From Mycolicibacterium frederiksbergense (GTDB lineage Bacteria; Actinomycetota; Actinomycetes; Mycobacteriales; Mycobacteriaceae): 64,000 nucleotides of DNA. The notes beneath the pieces were generated by a model that was given only the letters and a program-made list of their open reading frames with translations, did no database searches and was not told where the DNA came from. Below, piece by piece: positions 20,582 to 27,691 of the stretch. Numbering within the stretch: the first letter of the stretch is position 1; each line of letters begins with the position of its first letter. The stretch lies in NCBI RefSeq assembly GCF_012223425.1, contig NZ_CP038799.1, forward strand, positions 1,736,001 through 1,800,000, written 5' to 3'. The translations under genes and the position numbers were made by a program.

Positions 20582-20602
20582 CTGATAACCAATATTTATC
20601 AG
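20582..20602. promoter_or_regulatory. LysR-type operator CTGATAA-N7-TTATCAG
   Basis: A perfect seven-base inverted repeat with a seven-base spacer (CCAATAT). It contains a T-N11-A core (T at 20586, A at 20598), the usual LysR-family binding signature. It overlaps the last codons of the LysR gene and lies about 90 bases upstream of the permease start. It is AT-rich in otherwise GC-rich DNA. Binding by the adjacent LysR protein is inferred. Confidence 0.65.
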
Positions 20603-21522
20603 TGCTGGGTGAGGGGTGTTTCGTCGCCGTCGTCGAAGCCCCAATTCTGCTGGACATGCCTGATCAGAGCATCCGCTTGGGGGCTGAGGGTGCCGGGATG
20701 CCAGGCCAGCGCGACATGGCTGGGCGGGCGGTCGACGATCGGGACGTAGACGATTCCGGGTCGGTCATAGAACCGGGCCACCGACGAGGTGGTGAAGCTG
20801 ATACCCAGCCCGCGGGCGATGGACGTGGTCTCGGCCTCGTAGGTGGCGGCGACCGCCGCGATGGTCGGCGGCCGGTTACCGCGGGCGTCCATCGCCATCC
20901 AGTAGTCCCGCCACGGTCCGGCGGTCAGCGGCGCGCAGACGATCGGGTCGTCGAGCAACTCGCCGATCTCGACCTCATGACGGCCCGCCAGCGGATGATC
21001 CCGGGGCAGGCAGGCCACCCAGGATTCGGAATCGAGCACCAGCATGCGGTACTCGGGCAGATCCACCGGTGGGCGGATCAGCGCGACCTCGGTAGTGCCA
21101 CCGGACAGTCCGGCGGTGGGGTCGGCGAAATCGAACTCGATCGGTTCGACACTGACATCCGGGTAGGCGGCCTCGAAATGGCGGACCACGCGGAACAGCA
21201 GATCGGCACCGGTGCCGATGAGATAACCCAGCCGCAGCCTGCCCTGGCGGGTTCCCGACAGGGTGACCAGGTTGGCCACCACCGCATCGATCCCGGAGAG
21301 CGCCTGCTGCACCTGCGGCAACCACGCCGCACCGAGATCGGTGAGCGCGACCTCGCGGGTGTTGCGGTTGAGCAGCACCACGCCGAAGGACTGCTCGAGT
21401 GCTTTGATCGCGGTGGACAGCGCCGGCTGGGTGATGAACAGCCGCTCGGCCGCGCGACGGTAGTTCAGCTCCTCACCGAGGACGGCGAAGTAGCGCAGCT
21501 GCCGCAGCGTCAGGTCACTCAC
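20599..21522 (-). CDS. LysR-family transcriptional regulator
   Basis: A 307-residue LysR protein. The N-terminal winged helix-turn-helix reads LTLRQLRYFAVLGEELNYRRAAERLFITQPALSTAIKALEQSFGVVLLNRNTREVALTDLG, followed by a periplasmic-binding-like effector domain (GRLRLGYLIGTGADLLFRVVRHFEAAYPDVSVE). GTG 21522 gives the standard N-terminus VSDLTLRQLRYF; a longer in-frame start would run into the neighbouring gene. It lies just upstream of and on the same strand as the permease and amine transaminase, with a LysR-type operator between. It is likely their activator, responding to the amine or its keto product. Confidence 0.9.
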   Translation of the reverse strand: MSDLTLRQLRYFAVLGEELNYRRAAERLFITQPALSTAIKALEQSFGVVLLNRNTREVALTDLGAAWLPQVQQALSGIDAVVANLVTLSGTRQGRLRLGYLIGTGADLLFRVVRHFEAAYPDVSVEPIEFDFADPTAGLSGGTTEVALIRPPVDLPEYRMLVLDSESWVACLPRDHPLAGRHEVEIGELLDDPIVCAPLTAGPWRDYWMAMDARGNRPPTIAAVAATYEAETTSIARGLGISFTTSSVARFYDRPGIVYVPIVDRPPSHVALAWHPGTLSPQADALIRHVQQNWGFDDGDETPLTQH

Positions 21523-21529
21523 GACAGCG

Positions 21530-21931
21530 CTAGCCGAACTCCGGGACCGGGTCACCGTTCCGGTACGTCTCGATCGATTCCAGGTGCTCGAACAGCTGGG
21601 CGTGGGTGAACGGATGCTGGGTGGTGGTGCCGACCAGCACCACCCGCACGATCGCGCCGTCCTCGGCGGCGTCCAGCCACAGCGAGGTCACCGGCAGACC
21701 GTCCTCGACCTCCGCGCCGGACGGTTCGAAGAACCACACCGCGTAGTCGTCATCGGACTGTTCTTCGTCGAAGGTCCAGTCGCGGGCGGTGATTCGTTCA
21801 TCGAACTCGGCCAGGTCGGCGACGATCCCGTCCGGGATGGCGGCCAGTTGGTCCATGATCACCGCAGGAACCCGAGCGGCCCCCTGCCGCTTCTTACGGC
21901 GCGCCTTCTTGGCATCTCCACGCTTGGACAC
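21530..21931 (-). CDS. Small conserved-looking protein, unknown function
   Basis: A 133-residue soluble protein with a very basic start (SKRGDAKKARRKKRQG) and an acidic remainder including WTFDEEQSDDDYAVWFFEPSG and VVLVGTTTQHPFTHAQLFEHLESIETYRNG. I do not recognise the family. It begins 3 bases after the metZ stop and ends 7 bases before the LysR start, so it is co-transcribed with both. The composition does not suggest a membrane or exported protein. Confidence 0.7.
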   Translation of the reverse strand: MSKRGDAKKARRKKRQGAARVPAVIMDQLAAIPDGIVADLAEFDERITARDWTFDEEQSDDDYAVWFFEPSGAEVEDGLPVTSLWLDAAEDGAIVRVVLVGTTTQHPFTHAQLFEHLESIETYRNGDPVPEFG

Positions 21932-21934
21932 AGC

Positions 21935-23158
21935 TCAGCTCAGCGCCTGGTCCAGGTCGGCAATCAGGTCCTCGGTGCCCTCCAGGCCGACCGAGACCCG
22001 CACCACGCCATCGCCGAGACCGATCGCCGCGCGCCCCTCCGGGCCCATAGCCCGGTGGGTGGTGGTGGCCGGATGGGTGATCAACGATTTGGCGTCACCG
22101 AGGTTGTTGGAGATGTCGATGATGTTCAGCTTGTCGAGCACCTGGAAGGCGCGGTCCTTACCGCCATCGAGCTCGAACGTGACCACCGTGCCGCCGCCAC
22201 GCATCTGCCGCTTGGCCAGGTCGAACTGCGGATGTGATTCCAGGAAGGGGTATTTCACCCAGTTCACCCCGGCCTGCTGCTCCAGGAACTCGGCGACGCG
22301 GTGCGCCGAACGGTTCGCGTAGTCCACCCGGACCGCCAGCGTCTCAAGACCTTTGAGCATGGTCCAGGCATTGAAGGCACTGATCGCCGGACCGGTGTGG
22401 CGCATCAGCTTCTGCACCGGCCCGTCGATGTACTCCTTGTCGCCCAGGATCGCCCCGCCCAGCACGCGCCCCTGGCCATCGATGTGCTTGGTGCCCGAAT
22501 AGACCACCACGTCCGCGCCCAACGGCATGCCCTGCTGCAGCAACGGTGTGGCAAACACGTTGTCCAGCACCACCTTTGCGCCGGCCGCATGCGCGAGTTC
22601 GGACACCGCGGCGATATCGACCAGCGACTGCATGGGGTTGGACGGGGTCTCGAAGAACACCGCCTGGGTGGGCGTGCTGAGCGCCTCTTCCCACTGGGAC
22701 AGGTCGTCGCCGTCGACGAAGACGGTCTCGACTCCCCAGCGCGGCAGGATCTCGCTGCACACCACGAAGCACGAACCGAACAGGCTGCGGGCGGCGACCA
22801 GCCGGTCGCCGGCGCCCAGCAGCGCGCCCAGTGCGGTGAACACCGCGGCCATACCGGTGGCGGTGGCGAACGCGGCGGGCGCGTCCTCGATGAGACGCAG
22901 GCGCTCCTCGAACATCGAGATGGTCGGGTTGCCGTAGCGCGAGTACACGTACCGGTCGATCTCGCCGGTGAACGCCTTCTCCGCGTCACCCGCCGACGAG
23001 TAGACGTAGCCCGAGGTCAGGTACATCGCCTCGGAGGTCTCCTCGAAACCGGACCTCAGCAGGCCGCCGCGCACCCCGATGGTCGCCTGGCTGACGCCCT
23101 CGGGCAGCGGTGCGGGAATCCGCACCGAGGGCACCTGATGTTCTTCGGAACTGCTCAT
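21935..23158 (-). CDS. metZ: O-succinylhomoserine sulfhydrylase
   Basis: MetZ uses PLP to form homocysteine from O-succinylhomoserine and sulfide in methionine synthesis. The 407-residue protein closely resembles M. tuberculosis MetZ (Rv0391) as I recall it: GVSQATIGVRGGLLRSGFEETSEAMYLTSGYVY, ERLRLIEDAPAAFATATGMAAVF, FFETPSNPMQ, and the PLP lysine in VVVYSGTKHIDGQGRVLGG. The start at 23158 overlaps the stop of the rhodanese gene by four bases (ATGA). The pairing of sulfurtransferase and sulfhydrylase suggests sulfur delivery or turnover. Confidence 0.95.
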   Translation of the reverse strand: MSSSEEHQVPSVRIPAPLPEGVSQATIGVRGGLLRSGFEETSEAMYLTSGYVYSSAGDAEKAFTGEIDRYVYSRYGNPTISMFEERLRLIEDAPAAFATATGMAAVFTALGALLGAGDRLVAARSLFGSCFVVCSEILPRWGVETVFVDGDDLSQWEEALSTPTQAVFFETPSNPMQSLVDIAAVSELAHAAGAKVVLDNVFATPLLQQGMPLGADVVVYSGTKHIDGQGRVLGGAILGDKEYIDGPVQKLMRHTGPAISAFNAWTMLKGLETLAVRVDYANRSAHRVAEFLEQQAGVNWVKYPFLESHPQFDLAKRQMRGGGTVVTFELDGGKDRAFQVLDKLNIIDISNNLGDAKSLITHPATTTHRAMGPEGRAAIGLGDGVVRVSVGLEGTEDLIADLDQALS

Positions 23159-23586
23159 GACTGCGTCCAGGGCAGGCCGACCGCTTTCCACCCGGTGGTG
23201 CCGCGGTGGCCGTTGGCGTCGAGGTTGCCCTCGAAACCGTCGAGCACGTTGTAGGACGGGCCGATGCCCGCCTCGGTGGCGGTGATCGCCGAACCGATGG
23301 ATCGGTTGCCGGACCTGCACAGGAACACGACTGCGCGCTGGCCGGGGGCGATACCGGCCTTGCCGAGGTCGTCGACGAAGTTGTCATTGTGGGAGCCGTC
23401 GGTCCTGGTCCACTCCACGTAGACGACGTCGCCGCGCAGCGAGCTCAGGTCGGGGACGCCCACGAAACGCCATTCGGCCTCGGTACGACAATCGACGAGC
23501 ACGGCTTCGGGATTGGCGGACAGCAGCTCCCATGCCTGCTCAGGCGTGATGTCTCCGGCGTAGCCCGGACTCTCGGATGTGGACAC
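23155..23586 (-). CDS. Rhodanese-domain sulfurtransferase
   Basis: A single 143-residue rhodanese domain. AVLVDCRTEAEWRFVGVPD is the CH2A-like start, and the active-site loop is FLCRSGNRSIGSA with Cys as the persulfide carrier. GTG 23586 follows a GGGG ribosome site and gives a normal N-terminus before DITPEQAWELL. It overlaps metZ by four bases and matches the M. tuberculosis Rv0390-metZ arrangement. It may supply sulfane sulfur or remove excess sulfide around methionine synthesis. Confidence 0.9.
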   Translation of the reverse strand: MSTSESPGYAGDITPEQAWELLSANPEAVLVDCRTEAEWRFVGVPDLSSLRGDVVYVEWTRTDGSHNDNFVDDLGKAGIAPGQRAVVFLCRSGNRSIGSAITATEAGIGPSYNVLDGFEGNLDANGHRGTTGWKAVGLPWTQS

Positions 23587-23602
23587 CCCAATACCGTAAC
23601 GG

Positions 23603-24040
23603 CTAGGCCGGTCCAACCGAGCACACCTTCCAGCTGCCGTCCTCGCGCACGAAGGACATGTCCACGGTGGCCTCGGTCTCCTCGTTCTCACCGAAGTGGT
23701 ACCGGACGGTGGCGGTGGCGGTGTCCCCGTCGACCTTCACATTGCTCGCGCCGTCGACGTAGCGCTCCCCGCGTTGCGCCGCCGAATCCCGTTGCCGGCT
23801 GAGCACCTCGTCCTCGGTGCCGTGCTGCGCGGCGCAGGTGCTCGCCAGGAAGGCTGCGTAGTCCTGCCGCTGTAGTGCATCGTTCTGAGCGACCACGGCC
23901 CGCCCGATCTGTTCGGGATCCCCGTCACCGTCACTGCGGTTGACCACAAAAATCCCGGTGATCACAACCACGATGATGACCAGGGCCAGCAGGAACGGTG
24001 TCGCGGTGGGCCGGTCCTGATCGTCGGGTGCGTCGCTCAC
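23603..24040 (-). CDS. Membrane-anchored NTF2-like (DUF4878-type) protein
   Basis: A 145-residue protein with a short cytoplasmic N-terminus, one transmembrane helix (FLLALVIIVVVITGIFVV, about 16-33) and an extracytoplasmic domain. That domain has a helical start (EQIGRAVVAQNDALQRQDYAAFLASTC) and ends in beta strands with the motif DGSWKVC. The architecture is shared with the proteins at 39497-40207 and 54108-54674. Its start overlaps the purT stop by four bases. Function unknown; NTF2-like folds often bind small ligands or other envelope proteins. Confidence 0.72.
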   Translation of the reverse strand: MSDAPDDQDRPTATPFLLALVIIVVVITGIFVVNRSDGDGDPEQIGRAVVAQNDALQRQDYAAFLASTCAAQHGTEDEVLSRQRDSAAQRGERYVDGASNVKVDGDTATATVRYHFGENEETEATVDMSFVREDGSWKVCSVGPA

Positions 24041-25242
24041 GACTGCCAGAGCCTACGCAGCGACACCGCGGTGCGCTGCGCGCGGTCCCTGGCGACGACG
24101 ACGTCGGGAGCCGTGGCGATGGCGGCGCCCAACCGGTGCCTGCCATCGGTCTCGTCGGTCCGGTCGAACAGCAGCACGTCGCTCTCGGCCACCGCCAGCG
24201 CCTCGGCGAGCACCCCGACGATGTCGGACTCGGCCGGCACGGAAGTCTGGCCACCGGCATAGCCGATCTCGGCGGCCCCCGGCGAGATCATGATGGTGTC
24301 AACCGTCAGGCCCAGGATCGCCCGGGCGTGCAGGTCGAACTCGGAGAGCCGCTGGGTCCGCACCGTGAGGAAAGCGTTGTCGACCGGCCGCGGCCGGACC
24401 GTCGAGAAGTACACCTCGTCGCCGCGCACCAACAGTTCCACCGCGAACACCCCGCGCCCGCCGAGTGAGTTCACGATGCGGGCCGCGATCGACTTGGCGG
24501 CATCCAGCGCGGCCGGGCTGAGCCGGTGCGGCTGCCAGGTCGCCAGCGTGCCGTCCTCGGCGACCCGGTGCCCGATCGGCTCGCAGAAGTGCACGGCCGG
24601 CCCGGTCGGACCGGTGGTCCGCACCGTCAGCAGGGTGACCTCGTCGTCGACGTCGACCACCGTTTCGGCCATCACCCGGTTGGGGGTGCTGAGGTGACCC
24701 ACCGCGATGGCCCGGTTCCAGGCCGGCTCGACATCCTCGGGCCGCAGCAGCACCGAGCGGCCCTCGCCCGGGGCGCCGGCGACCGGGGTGACCGCCAGCG
24801 GGAACCCGGCGTGCTCGGCGACCGCGGACAATTCCGTGGCCGAGCCGGCGAACCAGAAAGGTGCGGTCGGCAGGCCGAGCTCATCGGCGGCCAGGCGGCG
24901 CAGGCCCTCGCGGTCCAGGCTCAGCCGGGTGGCGCGCGGTGTGGGGAAGACCTCGGCGGTCTCTGCGATGGCGATCAGCGCGTCGGTGGCGACCCCACCC
25001 GCTTCGACGACGACGTAATCCGGGCGTTCCCGCTCCACCGCCGCGCCCAAGGCCTCGGGATCGTTCATCGGCACCACCGCGCTGCGATCCGCGACCCGGT
25101 GCGCGGGTGCGTCGGCGTAGCGGTCGACCGCGACGACGGTCGCGCCGAGACGCTGGAAGGACAGTGTCAGTTCACGACTCACCTCGCCGGACCCGAGCAG
25201 CATCACCACCGGTCTTGCGCTCTCTTCAGCATGTCTGGTCAT
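24037..25242 (-). CDS. purT: Formate-dependent phosphoribosylglycinamide formyltransferase
   Basis: PurT makes formyl-GAR from formate, ATP and GAR, a folate-independent step of purine synthesis. The 401-residue ATP-grasp protein has an N-terminal segment VVMLLGSGEVSRELTLSFQRLGATVVAVDRYADAPAHRVAD, an ATP-grasp middle, and GGRGVFAVELLVRGDEVYFSTVRPRPVDN with metal-binding Glu residues. It matches the M. tuberculosis purT (Rv0389)-rhodanese-metZ order. It is near the front of a long minus-strand run and 23 bases after the UBP zinc-finger gene. N-terminal variants exist, but ATG 25242 gives the expected start. Confidence 0.93.
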   Translation of the reverse strand: MTRHAEESARPVVMLLGSGEVSRELTLSFQRLGATVVAVDRYADAPAHRVADRSAVVPMNDPEALGAAVERERPDYVVVEAGGVATDALIAIAETAEVFPTPRATRLSLDREGLRRLAADELGLPTAPFWFAGSATELSAVAEHAGFPLAVTPVAGAPGEGRSVLLRPEDVEPAWNRAIAVGHLSTPNRVMAETVVDVDDEVTLLTVRTTGPTGPAVHFCEPIGHRVAEDGTLATWQPHRLSPAALDAAKSIAARIVNSLGGRGVFAVELLVRGDEVYFSTVRPRPVDNAFLTVRTQRLSEFDLHARAILGLTVDTIMISPGAAEIGYAGGQTSVPAESDIVGVLAEALAVAESDVLLFDRTDETDGRHRLGAAIATAPDVVVARDRAQRTAVSLRRLWQS

Positions 25243-25265
25243 CGCTCACCCAGCCTGCCAGATCC

Positions 25266-25580
25266 TCAGCCCATCCGGCTGTCGACATAGCACCATCGCC
25301 AGGACTCGCCGGGCTCCGCCGAACGCATCACCGCGTGACCGGTCTGCCGGAAGTGTTCGGTCGCGTGCTGATGCGGGCTGGAGTCGCAGCATCCGACGTG
25401 TCCGCAGGACAGGCACATCCGCAGATGCGCCCAGGTGCCCGCACCGGCGTGTGCGCATTCCTGGCAGCGTCCCGGGGTCAACGGCTCCGGATCTACGATG
25501 CCTACTGCGCTATGAAGGTGCTCGCAGGAAACCGGGGCTGCCGCAGCTGCCGCCGAACGGCGTCGGGAACTCTTGCGCAT
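25266..25580 (-). CDS. UBP-type zinc-finger protein
   Basis: A 104-residue protein consisting of a basic start (MRKSSRRRSA) and one UBP (ubiquitin-hydrolase-type) zinc finger: CEHL, then CQEC, CLSCGHVGCC, HQHATEHF and TGHAVM supply the Cys/His ligands. Bacterial stand-alone UBP fingers are common in actinobacteria; their role is unknown because most of these organisms lack ubiquitin. ATG 25580 is chosen because the longer open frame upstream lies antisense to the antiporter gene and is not protein-like. It is divergent from the antiporter gene with 24 bases between starts. Confidence 0.82.
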   Translation of the reverse strand: MRKSSRRRSAAAAAAPVSCEHLHSAVGIVDPEPLTPGRCQECAHAGAGTWAHLRMCLSCGHVGCCDSSPHQHATEHFRQTGHAVMRSAEPGESWRWCYVDSRMG

Positions 25581-25604
25581 GTGGAACAAGGATAGGTTGA
25601 TGCC

Positions 25605-27185
25605 GTGGCAGCGACACTGCTGGCAGTTCTGGTGGCCGCGGTCCTGCTGGCCGCGGTGAGCCGCCGACTCGATGTCTCGGCGCCGCTGGCACTGGTGGTC
25701 GCCGGTCTGGTGGCCAGCGCCATCCCCGGACTCGACGAGGTCGAGCTCGACCCCGAGCTGGTGCTGTTCGTCATCCTGCCGCCGCTGCTGTGGTCGGCGG
25801 GGCTGGAGAGCAGCTATCTCAACATGCGTCGCCATGTGCGCTCCATCGGGTCGCTGGCGGTCGGGCTGCCGCTGATCACCACACTGGCCGTCGGGGTGGT
25901 GGCCTATCACGTGGTACCGGATTTCACGCTGGCCGCGGCGCTGGTGCTGGGCGCGATCGTGGCGCCACCGGACGCGGTGTCGGCGACGGCGGTGGGCCGC
26001 CGGCTCGGCCTGCCGCGGCGCATCATGACGCTGCTCGGCGGGGAGAGCCTGCTCAACGACGCGACGGCGCTGACCGCCTACAAGGTGGCGCTGGCCGCGG
26101 CCATCGGGGCATCGGCCGGCTGGGTTTCGGGGCTGGGCACCTTCGTGCTGGCCGCCGCCGGTGGCGTCGTCGTCGGCGTGCTCGCCGGGACGGCCATCAC
26201 CTTCATCCGGTCCCGGCTCGACGACCCGTTGGTCGAGAGTGCCATCGGCCTGGTGGCACCGTTCGTCATCTATCTGCTGGCCGAGGAGGCGCATGCCTCC
26301 GGTGTGCTGGCCGTCGTCGTCGCCGCCCTCATGCTCGGTCAGCGCTCCACGAAAGCCGGATACGCCACCCGACTGCAGGACGACGCGGTGTGGAAGGCCC
26401 TGCAACTCATCCTGGAGTCGTTCGCCTTCCTGCTGATCGGACTGCAACTGCCCGGAGTGGTGCGCCAGCTGTCCGGGTTGTCCGCGGCGGCGATCGCGCT
26501 CTCCTCGGTGGCGGTGCTGGCCACCGTCATCGTGGTCCGGATCGCCTGGGTGTTCGCGTTCACCTATCTGCGCAACCCACGGCCGGCGGCCGGCGAGGCC
26601 TTCGTGGTGGCATGGGCCGGGATGCGCGGGGTGGTGTCGCTGGCCGCCGCCTTCGGTGTGCCGTTGACGACGATGTCCGGTGCGCAGTTCCCGGGCCGGC
26701 CGCAGCTGGTGTTCCTGACCTTCGTCGTGGTGGTGGGCACGTTGCTGCTGCACGGGCTGACGCTGCCGTGGGTGATCCGGCGATTCGGCATCCACAGCGA
26801 CGACGCACAGCGCGATGCGCTGGCCCAGGCCGCGGCGCAGGACAAGGCGGCCCGGGCCGCGGCAGACCGGCTCGACGAACTGCTCGCGCTGCATCGCCCC
26901 GACGGGACCGCCATCCAGTCCGCCGCGGTCACCGACGACGCCGCCGCGGTGCTGCGCAAGTGGAACACCGCCCGGCGCAACTCGGCGTGGGAGCGGCTGG
27001 GCCGCGGCGAGGACGAGATCGGCGAGAGCCCGGCCTCGGCGTTCCGTCGGCTGCGGCTGGAAATGCTTGCCGCCGAACGCGATACCTTCATCGCCGAACG
27101 CGACGCCGGGAACATCGATGATGAGGTGCTGCGCGAGGTACTGCGCGGCCTGGACCTCGAAGAGGCCACCCTCAACCGTCGTTAG
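25605..27185 (+). CDS. Na+/H+ antiporter, CPA1 family
   Basis: A 526-residue membrane antiporter with about 12 helices and a cytoplasmic C-terminal tail rich in charged residues (ALAQAAAQDKAARAAADRLDEL ... RDAGNIDDEVLREVLRGLDLEEATLNRR). Ion-binding signatures are GAIVAPPDAVSATAV (Asp in the unwound helix) and GGESLLNDATAL. It exchanges Na+ or K+ for H+ in pH and salt homeostasis. GTG 25605 is the start; the overlapping ATG is out of frame. Its end overlaps the convergent MarR gene by 14 bases. Confidence 0.92.
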   Translation: MAATLLAVLVAAVLLAAVSRRLDVSAPLALVVAGLVASAIPGLDEVELDPELVLFVILPPLLWSAGLESSYLNMRRHVRSIGSLAVGLPLITTLAVGVVAYHVVPDFTLAAALVLGAIVAPPDAVSATAVGRRLGLPRRIMTLLGGESLLNDATALTAYKVALAAAIGASAGWVSGLGTFVLAAAGGVVVGVLAGTAITFIRSRLDDPLVESAIGLVAPFVIYLLAEEAHASGVLAVVVAALMLGQRSTKAGYATRLQDDAVWKALQLILESFAFLLIGLQLPGVVRQLSGLSAAAIALSSVAVLATVIVVRIAWVFAFTYLRNPRPAAGEAFVVAWAGMRGVVSLAAAFGVPLTTMSGAQFPGRPQLVFLTFVVVVGTLLLHGLTLPWVIRRFGIHSDDAQRDALAQAAAQDKAARAAADRLDELLALHRPDGTAIQSAAVTDDAAAVLRKWNTARRNSAWERLGRGEDEIGESPASAFRRLRLEMLAAERDTFIAERDAGNIDDEVLREVLRGLDLEEATLNRR

Positions 27186-27636
27186 ACGCCCGGAACTCGC
27201 GCATCGCCCCGATCAAGGCGGTGAACACGCGATGCGCGGCATCGAGATCGGCGTCGGGCAGACCGGCCAGCGCCTCGGAGTTGATCCGTTGCAACGGGGT
27301 GAAGAAATCGGTGGCCACCGCGAGACCGTGATCGGCGTAGCGCAGGATCACCTTGCGCCGGTCATCGGGGTGCACCTCCCGGCGCAGATGCCCGGACGTG
27401 ATCATCCGTTCCACCAGATAGGTGATCGCCGCGGCCGAGGTGCCCATCAAGGTGCGCAGGTCACCCGCGGTCAGCGGCGACCCCGAAGATTCGGCGACCA
27501 TGATGTAGAGCAGGGCGCGAAAATCATTGGCAGCCAGATCATTGCGGCTCGCGAACTCGCGCCCGATCTGGTCCGATTCGGCCGTGAGGGCGCGCACATC
27601 GCCGGCGATGAACCCCTCGAGTTCTTCCCGCTCCAT
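27172..27636 (-). CDS. MarR-family transcriptional regulator
   Basis: A 154-residue winged-helix protein. The DNA-binding region is LTAGDLRTLMGTSAAAITYLVERMITSGHLRREVHPDDRRKVILRYADHG, including the DxRxxxL-like wing. It is divergent from the MMPL-hydrolase-P450-ferredoxin operon with 55 bases between start codons, and that gap holds an AT-rich imperfect palindrome. The usual arrangement predicts that it represses both itself and the operon, with release by a small hydrophobic ligand. Confidence 0.9.
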   Translation of the reverse strand: MEREELEGFIAGDVRALTAESDQIGREFASRNDLAANDFRALLYIMVAESSGSPLTAGDLRTLMGTSAAAITYLVERMITSGHLRREVHPDDRRKVILRYADHGLAVATDFFTPLQRINSEALAGLPDADLDAAHRVFTALIGAMREFRASNDG

Positions 27637-27654
27637 CCGTCCAGCATATCGTTC

Positions 27655-27673
27655 ACTTGATTAATCGTTAAGT
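27655..27673. promoter_or_regulatory. Candidate MarR operator around GATTAATC
   Basis: A 19-base imperfect palindrome with ACTT/AAGT outer arms and a perfect eight-base core palindrome GATTAATC at 27659-27666. It lies in the divergent promoter region of the MarR gene and the MMPL operon. It stands out as AT-rich in GC-rich DNA. Binding by the adjacent MarR is inferred from position. Confidence 0.55.
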
Positions 27674-27691
27674 TTCTGAAATATTTGGCCC

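Noticed and set aside
25581..26894. A long minus-strand open frame upstream of the UBP zinc finger
   Set aside because: It is antisense to the Na+/H+ antiporter. Its translation is Gln/His/Arg-rich low-complexity text; only the last 104 codons are protein-like.
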